Notes: generated from the letters alone by a model not told the origin. A stretch of DNA of 64,000 nucleotides from Paraburkholderia hiiakae (GCF_904848665.1 NZ_CAJHCQ010000027.1:49121-113120), one strand, 5' to 3'. Positions 53,621-63,759 are shown, numbered from the stretch's first letter. Numbers and translations: made by a program.

Positions 53621-54762
53621 AACGGATCGACAGTGCTCTTGTGCCAGACCGTCCGGTTAACGTAGTCGGTATAGCTGAGGATGATGCGCAGCACCTTGTC
53701 TGACACATTCTCCGGCGAGTAGTCCGCGACGAGCCGCAACTGCCGCACGTCGCCGCGCTGCTGCTTATCGAGAATCTCGAGTCCCTGCAGCACGCGTTCG
53801 ACCGAAAGCCCGACCATCATCACGGCGCCTTCTTCGACGCCTTCGGGTCGCTCGTGTGCTTCCCGCAGGTTCAGGGCGGGGAAGTTCAGTAGCGACGATT
53901 CCTCGGTGATTGTGCCGCTATCGGACAGCACCGCGCGCGCATCGGACTGAAGTCGCACGTAGTCGATGAAACCCAACGGCTTCATCAGACGCACGCCCGG
54001 GCCGAACGTGAGGCCCAGCGCTTCGATGCGTTTGCGCGTGCGCGGATGGGTCGACACGATCACCGGAAATCCGGTATCCGCCGCGATCCGCGTCAGAAGA
54101 TCAGCGAGATTTCGCAAGCGGATGGGCGAATCGACATTCTCTTCGCGATGCGCGCTGACGACGTAGAACTGATTCGGCTTCAAATCGAGCTGATCGACAA
54201 TCGTCGAAGCTTCAATTTTTGGCTGATAGAACTTGAGCACTTCTCGCAGCGGGCTACCGGTCTTGATGACACGGTCGGGTGGCAGCCCTTCGCGTAGCAG
54301 GTACTCCCGCGCGATGTCGCTGTACGTGAGGTTGATATCCGATATGTGATCGACGATCTTGCGATTGATCTCTTCCGGAACGCGTTGATCGAAGCTACGG
54401 TTACCGGACTCCATATGAAAGATAGGAATCTTGCGACGCTTCGCCGAGATCGCGGCGAGGCTGCTGTTGGTATCGCCCAGTATCAATACCGCGTCGGGCG
54501 CTTCGGCCTCGAGTACCTCGTCGATCGCGGTGATAACCTGGCCGATGGTCGCCGCAGGGGAAGGGCGCGCCGCATCGAGAAAATAATCTGGCTTGCGGAC
54601 TTCGAGTTCGTTGAAAAAGACTTCGTTGAGCTCGTAGTCGTAATTTTGCCCGGTATGGACGATACGATGGTCGAAATGCTCATCGAGCCGTGCCATGACT
54701 CTCGACAACCGGATGATCTCCGGCCGCGTGCCGAGGATGGTCATTACCTTAAGCCGTTTCAT
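53608..54762 (-). CDS. fnlC: UDP-N-acetylglucosamine 2-epimerase, FnlC type
   Basis: 384 residues: MKRLKVMTILGTRPEIIRLS, VHTGQNYDYELNEVFF, VLILGDTNSSLAAISAKR, HMESGNRSFDQRVPEEINRK and LSDSGTITEESSLLNFPALN. These are WecB/FnlC marks. In the FnlABC route it makes UDP-N-acetyl-L-fucosamine from the FnlB product. It overlaps fnlB by 14 bases and wbuB by 13. Confidence 0.85.
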   Translation of the reverse strand: MKRLKVMTILGTRPEIIRLSRVMARLDEHFDHRIVHTGQNYDYELNEVFFNELEVRKPDYFLDAARPSPAATIGQVITAIDEVLEAEAPDAVLILGDTNSSLAAISAKRRKIPIFHMESGNRSFDQRVPEEINRKIVDHISDINLTYSDIAREYLLREGLPPDRVIKTGSPLREVLKFYQPKIEASTIVDQLDLKPNQFYVVSAHREENVDSPIRLRNLADLLTRIAADTGFPVIVSTHPRTRKRIEALGLTFGPGVRLMKPLGFIDYVRLQSDARAVLSDSGTITEESSLLNFPALNLREAHERPEGVEEGAVMMVGLSVERVLQGLEILDKQQRGDVRQLRLVADYSPENVSDKVLRIILSYTDYVNRTVWHKSTVDPLCES

Positions 54763-55660
54763 TGGTGCTCCTCAGCGGCTGTCTGAAATCCGCGTAACCT
54801 TGCAGATAGTCCTCGTGCATATCTGCGACGAGTGTTTCCCATACGGGTGGGCGATAACCGCTAATGTCGCGCAGTCGCGTCGAGTCGAGCGAGCGATCGA
54901 TCTTCGGCGTGTCGGTCTGCATGATCGGCACGTCATGGCCGTAAGCCTCGGCGACGAGCCTCAGCAGTCGATCCTTGTCTATCGCGTTGACGCTCAGGTG
55001 GAAGAGCCCCTGCAAGTCACGGCGCGGCAAAATGAACATCTTCAACACGCGAGCGACTTCTACCGTTGGCAGTCCAGAAAATATTGCGCTCGTAAAGCCG
55101 CGAACCATCCCCGTTTGCGACAGGAACCAGTCAACGAGACTGACTCTGCTAGTCAGTTCGTGTCCGATCAGCGAGGTGCGCAATGTCAGGTGGCCGTCGT
55201 AGTCAACCTCACCTAGACGTTTTGTGCGTCCGTAGAGATCGTCGGCATCGCAGCTGTCGGATTCACGATACGAGCCCTGCGTTCCGGCGAACACACAGTC
55301 GGTGGAAATGTGAATCAGGCGGCTGCCACTCAGGCTGCACTGCGCGGCAAGCTGATGCGGAAACAACGCGTTGATCGCAATGGCCGCGGCGGGGCGATGT
55401 GCTTGTTCGAGTTGCTTGATCAGGCCGATGCAGTTGATAACCACGTCCGGCTTCAGACGCTCGATCAACGCGAAGAGTCCCTGTGGGTCGGTTGCGTCGA
55501 TGCCGGTATGGAGCCGTACACCGGGTGGTGTTGGATAACCGCCAGGCAGAGCGGCGCCTCGCAACGTACCGTGCACCTCGAAGTCGCCGTTTGCCGGCAG
55601 ATGCCGCAACAGTGTGTAGCCGAGCATGCCGCTTGCTCCGGCAACGAGAACAATCGGCAT
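54749..55660 (-). CDS. fnlB: UDP-sugar reductase, FnlB type
   Basis: 303-residue RmlD-like SDR. GASGMLGYTLLRHL is the nucleotide loop, STDCVFAGTQGSYRESD and YGRTKRLGEV hold the active Ser/Tyr/Lys. FnlB reduces the 4-keto intermediate made by FnlA. Separated from fnlA by three bases. Confidence 0.8.
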   Translation of the reverse strand: MPIVLVAGASGMLGYTLLRHLPANGDFEVHGTLRGAALPGGYPTPPGVRLHTGIDATDPQGLFALIERLKPDVVINCIGLIKQLEQAHRPAAAIAINALFPHQLAAQCSLSGSRLIHISTDCVFAGTQGSYRESDSCDADDLYGRTKRLGEVDYDGHLTLRTSLIGHELTSRVSLVDWFLSQTGMVRGFTSAIFSGLPTVEVARVLKMFILPRRDLQGLFHLSVNAIDKDRLLRLVAEAYGHDVPIMQTDTPKIDRSLDSTRLRDISGYRPPVWETLVADMHEDYLQGYADFRQPLRSTNETA

Positions 55661-55663
55661 GCC

Positions 55664-56698
55664 TTAGACCTCCAGTTCCTGAGGGAGGTCGTTCAAGACT
55701 GACTGCACATAAGGCAGCTTGAGCAGCATCGCTTTGGTTTGCTCGATATCCAGTTGACGCGTGTTGTCGGAGTTGTAGTCGTCCGCCTGCGTGATGAGCG
55801 TTTCGCCTTCCTCAAAGAACTTCGCGTAGTTCAGATCGCGAGTATCCGGCCGGATTCGGTAGTAGCGACCGAGATCCTGAGATTGCGCCATTTCCTCCCG
55901 GCTCAAGAGCGCTTCGCTGCGCTTTTCGCCATGCCGTGTGCCGATCGTGATGATCGGATGATCCGGAACGTCGAAGAGTTCGCACAAAGCACGCGCCAGC
56001 GTACCGATCGACGCGGCGGGCGCCTTTTGCACGAAGATGTCGCCATTCGTGCCGCGATCGAACGCGTACATCACCAGTTCCACGGCTTCCTCGAGCGTCA
56101 TCATGAAGCGCGTCATCAATGGATCGGTAAGCGTGAGTGGCCTGCCTGCACGAATTTGCTCGATAAACAGCGGAATCACCGAACCACGCGATGCCATCAC
56201 GTTTCCGTAACGGGTCGTGCAAACCACGGTGTTCGAGTTGTCGAGCGTGCGGGCTTTCGCCAGCACAACTTTTTCCATCAGGGCTTTCGAAATGCCCATC
56301 GCGCTCACCGGATAGACAGCCTTATCCGTGCTGAGCGCGACAACCCGGCTGACGTTGCAGGCGAGCGCCGCGTTGAGCATACATTCGGTGCCCATCACGT
56401 TGGTCTTGACCGCTTCCATGGGATAAAACTCGCAAGACGGTACCTGCTTGAGCGCCGCTGCGTGAAAGACATAGTCGACATTGCGCATCGCACCGAGCAT
56501 GCTCTGGTAGTCACGCACGTCGCCCAGATAGAACTTCAGTTTCGAACTCGAATAACGCAGACGCATGTCGTTCTGCTTCTTCTCGTCCCGGCTGAAGATT
56601 CGAATCTCCGCCAGATCACTGTCCAGAAAGCGGCTCAATACCGCGTTGCCGAACGACCCCGTTCCGCCGGTAATCAATAAGGTCTTATCTTTAAACAT
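55664..56698 (-). CDS. fnlA: UDP-GlcNAc 4,6-dehydratase/5-epimerase, FnlA type
   Basis: 344 residues. MFKDKTLLITGGTGSFGNAV is the NAD site, FSRDEKKQNDMRLRY is typical of the CapE/WbjB/FnlA branch, and LSTDKAVYPVSAMGISKALM holds the catalytic triad in altered form. It starts UDP-L-FucNAc synthesis. The ATG at 56698 fits the family; the upstream extension overlaps the GT4 end. Confidence 0.85.
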   Translation of the reverse strand: MFKDKTLLITGGTGSFGNAVLSRFLDSDLAEIRIFSRDEKKQNDMRLRYSSSKLKFYLGDVRDYQSMLGAMRNVDYVFHAAALKQVPSCEFYPMEAVKTNVMGTECMLNAALACNVSRVVALSTDKAVYPVSAMGISKALMEKVVLAKARTLDNSNTVVCTTRYGNVMASRGSVIPLFIEQIRAGRPLTLTDPLMTRFMMTLEEAVELVMYAFDRGTNGDIFVQKAPAASIGTLARALCELFDVPDHPIITIGTRHGEKRSEALLSREEMAQSQDLGRYYRIRPDTRDLNYAKFFEEGETLITQADDYNSDNTRQLDIEQTKAMLLKLPYVQSVLNDLPQELEV

Positions 56699-56705
56699 GC
56701 TTTTT

Positions 56706-57869
56706 TTAATGTTCCTGAGTAGATCGGCCTGGAAGCGCACCGTCCAGCAGCCGTGCATAGAGCGCGACGCATTCGCGGATCAGGCTGTCCCACGTATAGT
56801 TATGTACAACGAATTGCTGCAACCTTGCTCCCATTACAGGGAGCGTCTCGGACGTACTGAGCAGCTCGTCCAGCGCGACGGCCAGCGCGCTGGCATTGGC
56901 CGCTACTACTCTGCCGCCGTCTATCCGCTCGACGTCATCGAATCCGCACTGATCGGTCAGCAGTGCTGGCGTACCGACAAGCCCGGCTTCAAGGACGACG
57001 AGCGACATCATTTCCTGGCGCGACGGAATCACGAGCAGGTCGCTCGCCTGGAGCAGTTCGAACTTCTCACGTACCTCCAGGTGGCCGGTGAACTGAATGC
57101 GTTCTTGCAGCCCCAGTTTGGCGATTCGTTTAGCCAGCGAATCGCCGAGCCCTGCATCGGGTCCGGCGAGCAGTAGCCGCGCGTGCGGGTGACGCGCGGC
57201 GAGTGCGCCGAAGGCCTCGACTAGCAGATCGGGGCCCTTGATGACGTTCAGGCGGCCGAGGAACAGCAGAAGCGGCGCATTCCCGATGCCATATCGTGTG
57301 CGTGCGCGCTGCGCATCGAGGCCATCGGGCACCTGAGTTGAAACGCCGTTGGCAAGCAACGCGATGCGCTCGTCGCCCACACCGTACGCGTGAAAATGCG
57401 CACGCTCCAGTTCGACGATCGCCATGCAGCAGGCCGCGTGGCGCACGAGGCGATTGCCGCAGATACGGTTATAGAGGCGTTTGATGAGTGCCGAACGGCC
57501 GTAGACAGGCAGTGATCCGGCGGGACAATAGACGTACGGTTTCTTGTAGTACCTTGCGAGCGTCCCCACGAGTGCGCCAAGCCAGCTCCAGTGCCCGGTG
57601 ATATGAACGATGTCGGCCCGGCGAATCATCGTGGCGATCTTGAGGGGCGATACGAGCGGCACGAAGAAGCGTTTGCTCAAGCTGCGCGGCAGCAGCGTGT
57701 CGAATCCGCGTAATTCCGCCCGTCTGCGCTCGCCGAGTGCCGTGGAGGTTGCGATCAGCGCACACTGCACACCCGCGGCTCGCAACGCCAATGCCATCTG
57801 GAACGTACGCTCTGCCGTTCCACCTCCGAGCGCTGGATCGATCGCGTCGCACACAAGGAGTACGTTCAT
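56706..57869 (-). CDS. Family 4 glycosyltransferase
   Basis: 387 residues: MNVLLVCDAIDPALGGGTAE, the linker LLANGVSTQVPDGLDAQR, LLFLGRLNVIKGPDLLVEAF, LLAGPDAGLGDSLAKRI, and the E-x7-E donor loop PSRQEMMSLVVLEAGLVGTP. It adds one sugar of the O-unit; acceptor unknown. It overlaps the epimerase gene stop by four bases (ATGA). Confidence 0.8.
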   Translation of the reverse strand: MNVLLVCDAIDPALGGGTAERTFQMALALRAAGVQCALIATSTALGERRRAELRGFDTLLPRSLSKRFFVPLVSPLKIATMIRRADIVHITGHWSWLGALVGTLARYYKKPYVYCPAGSLPVYGRSALIKRLYNRICGNRLVRHAACCMAIVELERAHFHAYGVGDERIALLANGVSTQVPDGLDAQRARTRYGIGNAPLLLFLGRLNVIKGPDLLVEAFGALAARHPHARLLLAGPDAGLGDSLAKRIAKLGLQERIQFTGHLEVREKFELLQASDLLVIPSRQEMMSLVVLEAGLVGTPALLTDQCGFDDVERIDGGRVVAANASALAVALDELLSTSETLPVMGARLQQFVVHNYTWDSLIRECVALYARLLDGALPGRSTQEH

Positions 57870-58825
57870 TCCCGTTCACCCGCACTGTCGCCGTACCCGC
57901 GCGCGAAACGTTGCACCGCTTCGCGGAAGTCAACGCCGCTGCGAATGCCGAAAGCGCGCAACTTGCTTTCATCGAAATGCAACGAAGGCTCACTCTGCGA
58001 CCGGCCTGCTGCGCGCAACCCCAGGTTCAGCAGGCTGCTGGGCAACGCTGCGGAGCGCTCGGGTAACGGTTTGCCCATTGCCTCGCCGAGCAGGGCATCG
58101 ACGGCCTGGTAGTGATTGTCTGCATGATCGTCGCAGGCAACGAGATAAGTCTGGCCGGCGAGTTCGTGTGTCGAAGCGAGCAGCTGCATGATGGCCCGCA
58201 CCATATCTTCAACGGGTAGCAGATGCATGCGCCGACGTCCGTGAATGAAGCGCAGCAGGTGGCGTTTCCATGGCGGACCGTATGCGATGGTTTGCGTGAG
58301 CTTGCGCAGATTCCGCGAATTCGGTCCAAACACAGCAGTGGGACGCAGTACCGCGAAATCGATCCGGCCGGCGAGCCCTTTGGTGAGGCGTTGTTCTATC
58401 AGCCACTTGCGTCGCTCGTAGTCACTCGCGGGGCAACATGGCGTAGTTTCGTCGACGCGTTTAGCCGGTGTCGTGCCGACCACCGTTGCCGTGCTGACGT
58501 GTATGAAGCGCAGAACCGATGCGGTGCAGCAGGCATCCACGAGTTGGTCGCAGAGCGCTTCGGCAGCGGCGTCCGTGGACGTTTCAGGGTGCGCGAGATT
58601 GATCAGGTAGTCGAGCCCGTCGAGAAACCCAGACAGACTTCGAGCGTCGCCGAGATCGCCGATGAAAGCGTCGACGTTAGCGCCTGGGGGAAACGCATCG
58701 GGACCCGTGCTCTCGCGACTCAGCACGCGCACACGGGTTCCCGGACGTTCCAGTAACGTGGCGACAAGGTGGCGACCGATGAAGCCGCGGGCTCCCGTCA
58801 CCCCCACCGTCAGTCCTGCTTGCAT
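57866..58825 (-). CDS. NAD-dependent epimerase/dehydratase
   Basis: 319 residues. MQAGLTVGVTGARGFIGRHL is the NAD loop; VSTATVVGTTPAKRVDETTP and DYERRKWLIEQRL hold the triad region, though the usual YxxxK is DYERRK, shifted from the SDR pattern. FAVLRPTAVFGPNSRNL follows. The product sugar cannot be told. It overlaps the glycosyltransferase start and lies between it and the polymerase gene. Confidence 0.7.
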   Translation of the reverse strand: MQAGLTVGVTGARGFIGRHLVATLLERPGTRVRVLSRESTGPDAFPPGANVDAFIGDLGDARSLSGFLDGLDYLINLAHPETSTDAAAEALCDQLVDACCTASVLRFIHVSTATVVGTTPAKRVDETTPCCPASDYERRKWLIEQRLTKGLAGRIDFAVLRPTAVFGPNSRNLRKLTQTIAYGPPWKRHLLRFIHGRRRMHLLPVEDMVRAIMQLLASTHELAGQTYLVACDDHADNHYQAVDALLGEAMGKPLPERSAALPSSLLNLGLRAAGRSQSEPSLHFDESKLRAFGIRSGVDFREAVQRFARGYGDSAGERE

Positions 58826-58827
58826 GC

Positions 58828-60378
58828 TCACTTCGTACCCACCTCGCGGAACCCGCGCAGGAGCAGGCCGAGGAGGAAGATGGCGACACTGCTCATAACG
58901 ACGAAGATCGCTCCGAGGCGAGGGAAGCTCATCTGGCAGATGGAATTGGCCAGCAGAACGCTGAGGAAGGCCGCAAGCAGAGGGCTGCGTGTGCTCCACA
59001 TGGCCAGCGCTTCGACTCCCACGACCAGCCCGGTGAGGGCAAACATCCCTACCAGGACGACAAGCAGTGAGCCGCTATAGAACAGTACTGCCGGCGCACC
59101 GGGCAAGGTGAGATACGTGAAATCTGGCTGAAACTGGTATTGCGTGTGGGAAAGTCTTTGATAGAGGGCTTTAACACCCAGGGCAGGATCTTCTTTCAGG
59201 CCGCGTACGAACAGCGCGATGCTTTGCTCGTGCGACGCGGAGAGTGCGAGCATGGCCTCCAGCCCGATCCATCGGTCGACGCTCAGCAGCATGACCTGTC
59301 GAACCATATGTGGTGCGTCCATCTGAAGCTTTTGCTGAGCGACCGGTGGGACTGATGCCTGTGGCGCAACCGCGGAAACGGGAGTGGTCACACTGGCTAC
59401 AGGCGCCGGCGGCAACGCGGGTTGCTCCGTGCGAGCGACAGCGACTGCCGGCGCTTGCGGTACTTCATAGACCTGCAGCCGCACGGCGGAGACCAGCGTC
59501 AGGCTCGCCACGAATGCCAGGGCCAGCGTAAGCGGCAGCCGCCAGCTCCACCGCTGCCAAAGCACCGAGATGCGTACTGGCTGTCCGTCGACGCAGGCGA
59601 GCAACAGCGTGGCAATGATGAACAGCATGCTTGCACGACTGGCCAGCGAGACCGACATCGCGATGCCTAGCGCGCACAGGCTCAGAACCAGTGGCCAGGT
59701 GTATCGCGGCCTGCGCTGCGACTCCCAGTCGGCAAATAGCATGAAGATGAGACCAATTCCGCAATAGGCTGCCCAAGCGGACACCGCGTTCAATTTGAAT
59801 GGGAGCAGGTGGCGGGGGTTGACCCCGGTTTGATAAAACGCCCAATGGAAATTGCAGGCGTACAAAGCAAGCGATAACGCGAGTAGAAGGGTCCAGGCGC
59901 GCAAAGGCGCACGCGCATACCAGCGCGGTTGCAAACTTGCAACCGGTAGGGCCACGGCCGCCTGGCGTACTCGCAGCAGATGCAGCAAACGGAACAGCGC
60001 AGCGCCGAGCGCTGCGCTCGCCGCTGCAGCCAACGCACGATCCCATTGGGCAGGAGTCGCGGCGAAGTCACCTATCGGCTCAATGAACGGGTATTGAAAA
60101 ATCTGGTGAACAACGAATTTGGCCCAGAAGCCGAGGAAGAGGAACGCCGCGAGGAACGTATACGCAAACACGCGCGGACGCGGGAACGCCAGTCCGAGCA
60201 TGAGCGCACAGCTCAAATGAAACATGAGCAGCGTAAGCAGACTGCCGGAGAAGGCGAACAGCGTGACGATGACAAGTAGCAACCATGCGCCGACGGCGCA
60301 CCCCGCCAGCCACTTGCCACGCGATGACATGGCGCCGGCAGCCGCGGAAACGGCCGGAATTTGCAAAGCACTCTTCAA
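58828..60378 (-). CDS. O-antigen polymerase-like membrane protein
   Basis: 516 residues with about 12 hydrophobic spans and a large proline/alanine-rich periplasmic loop near residues 295-345. WAKFVVHQIFQYPF and VSVSLASRASMLFIIATLLL resemble the Wzy loops. Wzy proteins join undecaprenyl-linked units. I chose the TTG at 60378: an AGGAAG ribosome site precedes it and it overlaps the upstream stop as TTGA; there is no better ATG until MSSRGKW. Confidence 0.65.
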   Translation of the reverse strand: MKSALQIPAVSAAAGAMSSRGKWLAGCAVGAWLLLVIVTLFAFSGSLLTLLMFHLSCALMLGLAFPRPRVFAYTFLAAFLFLGFWAKFVVHQIFQYPFIEPIGDFAATPAQWDRALAAAASAALGAALFRLLHLLRVRQAAVALPVASLQPRWYARAPLRAWTLLLALSLALYACNFHWAFYQTGVNPRHLLPFKLNAVSAWAAYCGIGLIFMLFADWESQRRPRYTWPLVLSLCALGIAMSVSLASRASMLFIIATLLLACVDGQPVRISVLWQRWSWRLPLTLALAFVASLTLVSAVRLQVYEVPQAPAVAVARTEQPALPPAPVASVTTPVSAVAPQASVPPVAQQKLQMDAPHMVRQVMLLSVDRWIGLEAMLALSASHEQSIALFVRGLKEDPALGVKALYQRLSHTQYQFQPDFTYLTLPGAPAVLFYSGSLLVVLVGMFALTGLVVGVEALAMWSTRSPLLAAFLSVLLANSICQMSFPRLGAIFVVMSSVAIFLLGLLLRGFREVGTK

Positions 60379-61319
60379 AGCGACTTCCTTCTTCTGCCAA
60401 TTAGATTCATTCGAAGCTGCCTGATGTAGTGAAGCGGGCGCCCCACCAGGCCATTCGCCAACAATGCCAGGCTGGCTAGATGGAGCAGCACAGTGGGGTT
60501 GAGCCGGATTGCCCGGCAAATGCACACCGCGCCGCGAACAAAGCGCTGCGCACGCAGATGCAGCCGCGCCATCAGGATCAGTGCTTGTGCTTCGGCACGC
60601 GGGCGCGCGACGCGCAGTGCCTCCGGAACGTCAGGGCGCGCGAAATAGCGCTGCATGACATAGGTGTATTCGGCGGTGCGAGCCTCGCTGGATACCGCGA
60701 ATGACTGCGAGCCTTCATGAACGCGGAAGCTTGCGAGCAGCTTCCGGACCTGAAGCGCAGATCCGAACAGCCCAAGCCGCATCAGAAACTCGTAGTCGGG
60801 GATCTGGCGAAGCAGTGCATCCCAGCCACCGGCACGGCGATAGACGTCCCGGCGAAACAGCGCTCCGGGGCCGACGGGGCAAACGCATTTAAGGACAATG
60901 TCCTCATAGTTGAACGCAGGCGCCTCGACGGCCCGCAAACGACGCGACTTTTGATCGATCAGCCAGTAGTCGGGATACACGAGAACGTGCTCAGGAGACC
61001 TTTCGAACGCCCTAACCAGTTCTGCGACTGCAGTGGGTTCCAGCAGGTCGTCGGCGCCGAGATAGCCGAGCAGTTCACCTTCGGCCATGTCCCAGCCGCG
61101 ATTGAGCGTGACCGATTGCCCCTGATTGGCTTGCTGGATCAACGTGCAGCGGTCCGCATAGGGGGCCAGCAACTGCCAGGATGCGTCGGTCGAGCCGTCA
61201 TCGATTACGATCAACTGCAGGTTCGAATAGGTCTGCGCGAGCAGGGATTCGACGGTCTCAACCACATGTTCGGCACCGTTGAAAACCGGTACCACCAGTG
61301 TGACTCGGGGCAGTGTCAT
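60375..61319 (-). CDS. Family 2 glycosyltransferase
   Basis: 314 residues. MTLPRVTLVVPVFNGAEHVV, VIDDGSTDASWQLL, LGYLGADDLLEPTAVAELV with DxD-like GADD, and RAGGWDALLRQIPDYEFLMR. GT-A fold transferase that elongates the O-unit. It overlaps wzx (ATGA) and the polymerase start (TTGA), so the three are translationally coupled. Confidence 0.8.
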   Translation of the reverse strand: MTLPRVTLVVPVFNGAEHVVETVESLLAQTYSNLQLIVIDDGSTDASWQLLAPYADRCTLIQQANQGQSVTLNRGWDMAEGELLGYLGADDLLEPTAVAELVRAFERSPEHVLVYPDYWLIDQKSRRLRAVEAPAFNYEDIVLKCVCPVGPGALFRRDVYRRAGGWDALLRQIPDYEFLMRLGLFGSALQVRKLLASFRVHEGSQSFAVSSEARTAEYTYVMQRYFARPDVPEALRVARPRAEAQALILMARLHLRAQRFVRGAVCICRAIRLNPTVLLHLASLALLANGLVGRPLHYIRQLRMNLIGRRRKSL

Positions 61320-62701
61320 TGCAATGCCCTCATGGCAGTAAACGGGCGCAACAAGAGTCGTAACGGCGCGTGAGTCCAGATACCGAGTGCGGTCTTGACC
61401 CGCACCCACATAGCGACACTTTGCAGGCAAAGAGAGAGAGCCGCGGCGCATGCCACGCCGATCGCACCGAACGGCTTCACCACCACCAAAGCCAGTCCGA
61501 TCATCAGCGCACCGGCCGCCGCGGTGTACCACATCATTTCCTTCTGATGCCCGGTCATCATCAGCGTATAGCCGGCGCTGCCGCAGAGAATGTTGGCCAA
61601 CTGTCCGAGCGAGAGGATCAACAGCAACGGCATCGCTGCTCCGTAGCCGGCACCGTAGAAGAGATGCAGGATGGGCCTACCCCAGATCATGAACGCCATA
61701 ATCGCAAACAGGGCGGGGGCCGCTGCGAGCGCCGCCGCGCCGCGCAAGTGCTGCTGCAGGCGAGCGTGTTCGCCCAGCGTGTGACGCGTGGCTATCACCG
61801 GCATCAGCGCGCTGTTCAATACGAGGAGCGGCAGCGTGAGGAACTGGGTAAGGCGAGTAGCGGCCCCGTAGAGCGCGACTTGCGCACTGGCGGACTCGCT
61901 ATGGAGGATCCACAGATCGGCTTGCATCAGCATTGCGAGCATCAGGTTCGTCAGCCACAAAGGCAGCGAAGTGGCCGCGAGCCGGCGCCATTGCAGAACC
62001 GGAGCGCCTTCCAGCGAACGCGTGGCGCGCCACATCAGCACGGCGGCCAATGCCGCCCCGACAAGCGCGCCAATTGCGACGATGGCGAGGACGAGCATCA
62101 GTGTCGGCGTCACAAACAGGCGGCTGACTGCGAGCAGAACGAGGGTGATCATGCTTGCCAGAACGCCACTGAAAATCGAGGCTCGCAGGATCATCTGCAT
62201 CCCGCGAAACAGTTCGGCAAATACGGTCTGGAAGGCCAGGGCAAGAGTCCAGAGCAGAAGCACCCCTGCCAGCGCCGGGGTGCTTGCCTGAAACAGATGT
62301 CGCTCCAGTGCTGCCAGACCCCAGTCCGAGATGAACAACAAGCCGAGCAGTGTTCCCGAGCCTGCCACGGTAAGGAGCGCCGCGAGTATGACCCCTTTGG
62401 TCAACGCGGAATTTTTTAGCGCTTGCGCTTCCGCAACGAGACGAACAACTGAAAAGTTGAGACCACAACCAATGATTGTTGCGCCAATTGACACAACACT
62501 AAGCATGACGAAGTATTCGCCGACCGCGTCGCGGCTCAGCATGCGGGTCAACATGGCAGTCAGCATCAACCCCGAAAGCGAGGCGAGCAGTCGCATGAGC
62601 AATGTGATTCCGCTTCCGGTCAGCAGGGTGCTGCGGAGAATGGGCATCCGAAGGATGTGCGACGGCCAGTGAGCTATCGACTTTACAGATTTCCTCAACA
62701 T
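61316..62701 (-). CDS. Wzx-type O-unit flippase
   Basis: 461 residues with about 12 to 14 membrane spans of the MATE/PST type. RSTLLTGSGITLLMRLLASL opens the first repeat; SGLMLTAMLTRMLSRDAVGE and GLNFSVVRLVAEAQALK are typical. The second half ends LRLLLRPFTAMRALQ. Flips polyprenyl-linked units to the periplasm. First gene of the unit; the start at 62701 (MLRKSVKSI) is preferred over 62785. Confidence 0.75.
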   Translation of the reverse strand: MLRKSVKSIAHWPSHILRMPILRSTLLTGSGITLLMRLLASLSGLMLTAMLTRMLSRDAVGEYFVMLSVVSIGATIIGCGLNFSVVRLVAEAQALKNSALTKGVILAALLTVAGSGTLLGLLFISDWGLAALERHLFQASTPALAGVLLLWTLALAFQTVFAELFRGMQMILRASIFSGVLASMITLVLLAVSRLFVTPTLMLVLAIVAIGALVGAALAAVLMWRATRSLEGAPVLQWRRLAATSLPLWLTNLMLAMLMQADLWILHSESASAQVALYGAATRLTQFLTLPLLVLNSALMPVIATRHTLGEHARLQQHLRGAAALAAAPALFAIMAFMIWGRPILHLFYGAGYGAAMPLLLILSLGQLANILCGSAGYTLMMTGHQKEMMWYTAAAGALMIGLALVVVKPFGAIGVACAAALSLCLQSVAMWVRVKTALGIWTHAPLRLLLRPFTAMRALQ

Positions 62702-63336
62702 GAAACCGGAGTTGCATGCAGCTTGGTCGGTAGGCTCGGTATGGCACACAAGGTCAAATACGCTGGACGTCGCCTGCTGGAACATGAGCGCCGTTTGCCG
62801 GCGGACTTTTTTGAGATCCGCGAGTTTAGCATCATATTTCCATTTATGTAAGTAAATGTAAGTTCTTTGGTAGAGGCGTCGATCGGTCAGAGATCTTGCG
62901 CGATGAGGTTGTCCAGATATTGGGCTTTTGGTGAGCAGCTGAAACCATTCAGCGTTCGTGCACCTGCGCCGCGTCGGTCAAGGCCTCTGCCGGCAAACGC
63001 AAGATGCCTATGCGGTCGGCATAGCGGCGTACTGCTTGCATGTGCAACGGCCCAGTCAAACAGACTATGATGACCGCTGTCGGTGAACCGCCTCCGCGCA
63101 CGTGCACTCGCGGGCCTGCGGGCGGTCGTTGGCACACGCACACACGCGCACCACGATCACGCCATGCGGCAGCCGACGTGGGCATGGCGGGAACGCCAGT
63201 GCAATCACGACTTCCTAACCGCACCATAGTACGTTCGACGTAAAGTCCGCCGCGAGCGTCATCGCGGCCCATAAGCGGCGCGCGTGATCGTGCCGCCGTT
63301 GCTGTTGTCACTTCAATTACAAAGGCAGAAGTGGAC
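62702..63336. other. Intergenic region upstream of the O-antigen cluster
   Basis: About 635 bases, with AT-rich stretches near 62830-62875 (TTTATGTAAGTAAATGTAAG) that could hold the cluster promoter. No gene is supported on either strand. A JUMPstart element was not recognised. Confidence 0.4.
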
Positions 63337-63759
63337 ATGAGCGAAAAATCGAAAAGAATCTCCGGCAGAACGTTCTTCCAGTACGAGGATGAGGATACCG
63401 TCTACACCTACAGCAGCCTCAACGAGATCGTCCTGACCAATGACAACACGAAGAAGTCGGACAATCTCGTCTATCTCCATCCCAACAAGCACAACAAGAT
63501 CTTCGCGGACGCAATAGCGCTCTATGGCAATCTGACCGTCAATGCAAATTACTCGTTGACTCTCTTTGCACGGGAGATCCGATGCCCCGTCAGAAGAAAG
63601 ACGATCATCCGCGCAAGTGGCAGGCATGGGACTGCCCTGGCGGAGAACTGGCTGGAAGCACCGCCGGCAAACGTTCGGCCGCACGCCAGGGCATCAGTCG
63701 TGCCTCGGCGACTGCCTCGATCGCCTTCAGGCGGTCCAGCTCGCGCATGCTCATCGTGA
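63337..63759 (+). CDS. Hypothetical protein, 3' end replaced by mobile-element debris
   Basis: MSEKSKRISGRTFFQYEDED, TVYTYSSLNEIVLTNDNTKK and LHPNKHNKIFADAIALYGNL followed by TVNANYSLTLFAREI look like one unknown protein of about 80 residues with beta-strand character. After 63580 the frame passes into arginine- and proline-rich sequence opposite an ISNCY-type remnant, so the original carboxyl end is gone. Start at 63337 after a ribosome-like AAGGCAG. Confidence 0.45.
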   Translation: MSEKSKRISGRTFFQYEDEDTVYTYSSLNEIVLTNDNTKKSDNLVYLHPNKHNKIFADAIALYGNLTVNANYSLTLFAREIRCPVRRKTIIRASGRHGTALAENWLEAPPANVRPHARASVVPRRLPRSPSGGPARACSS

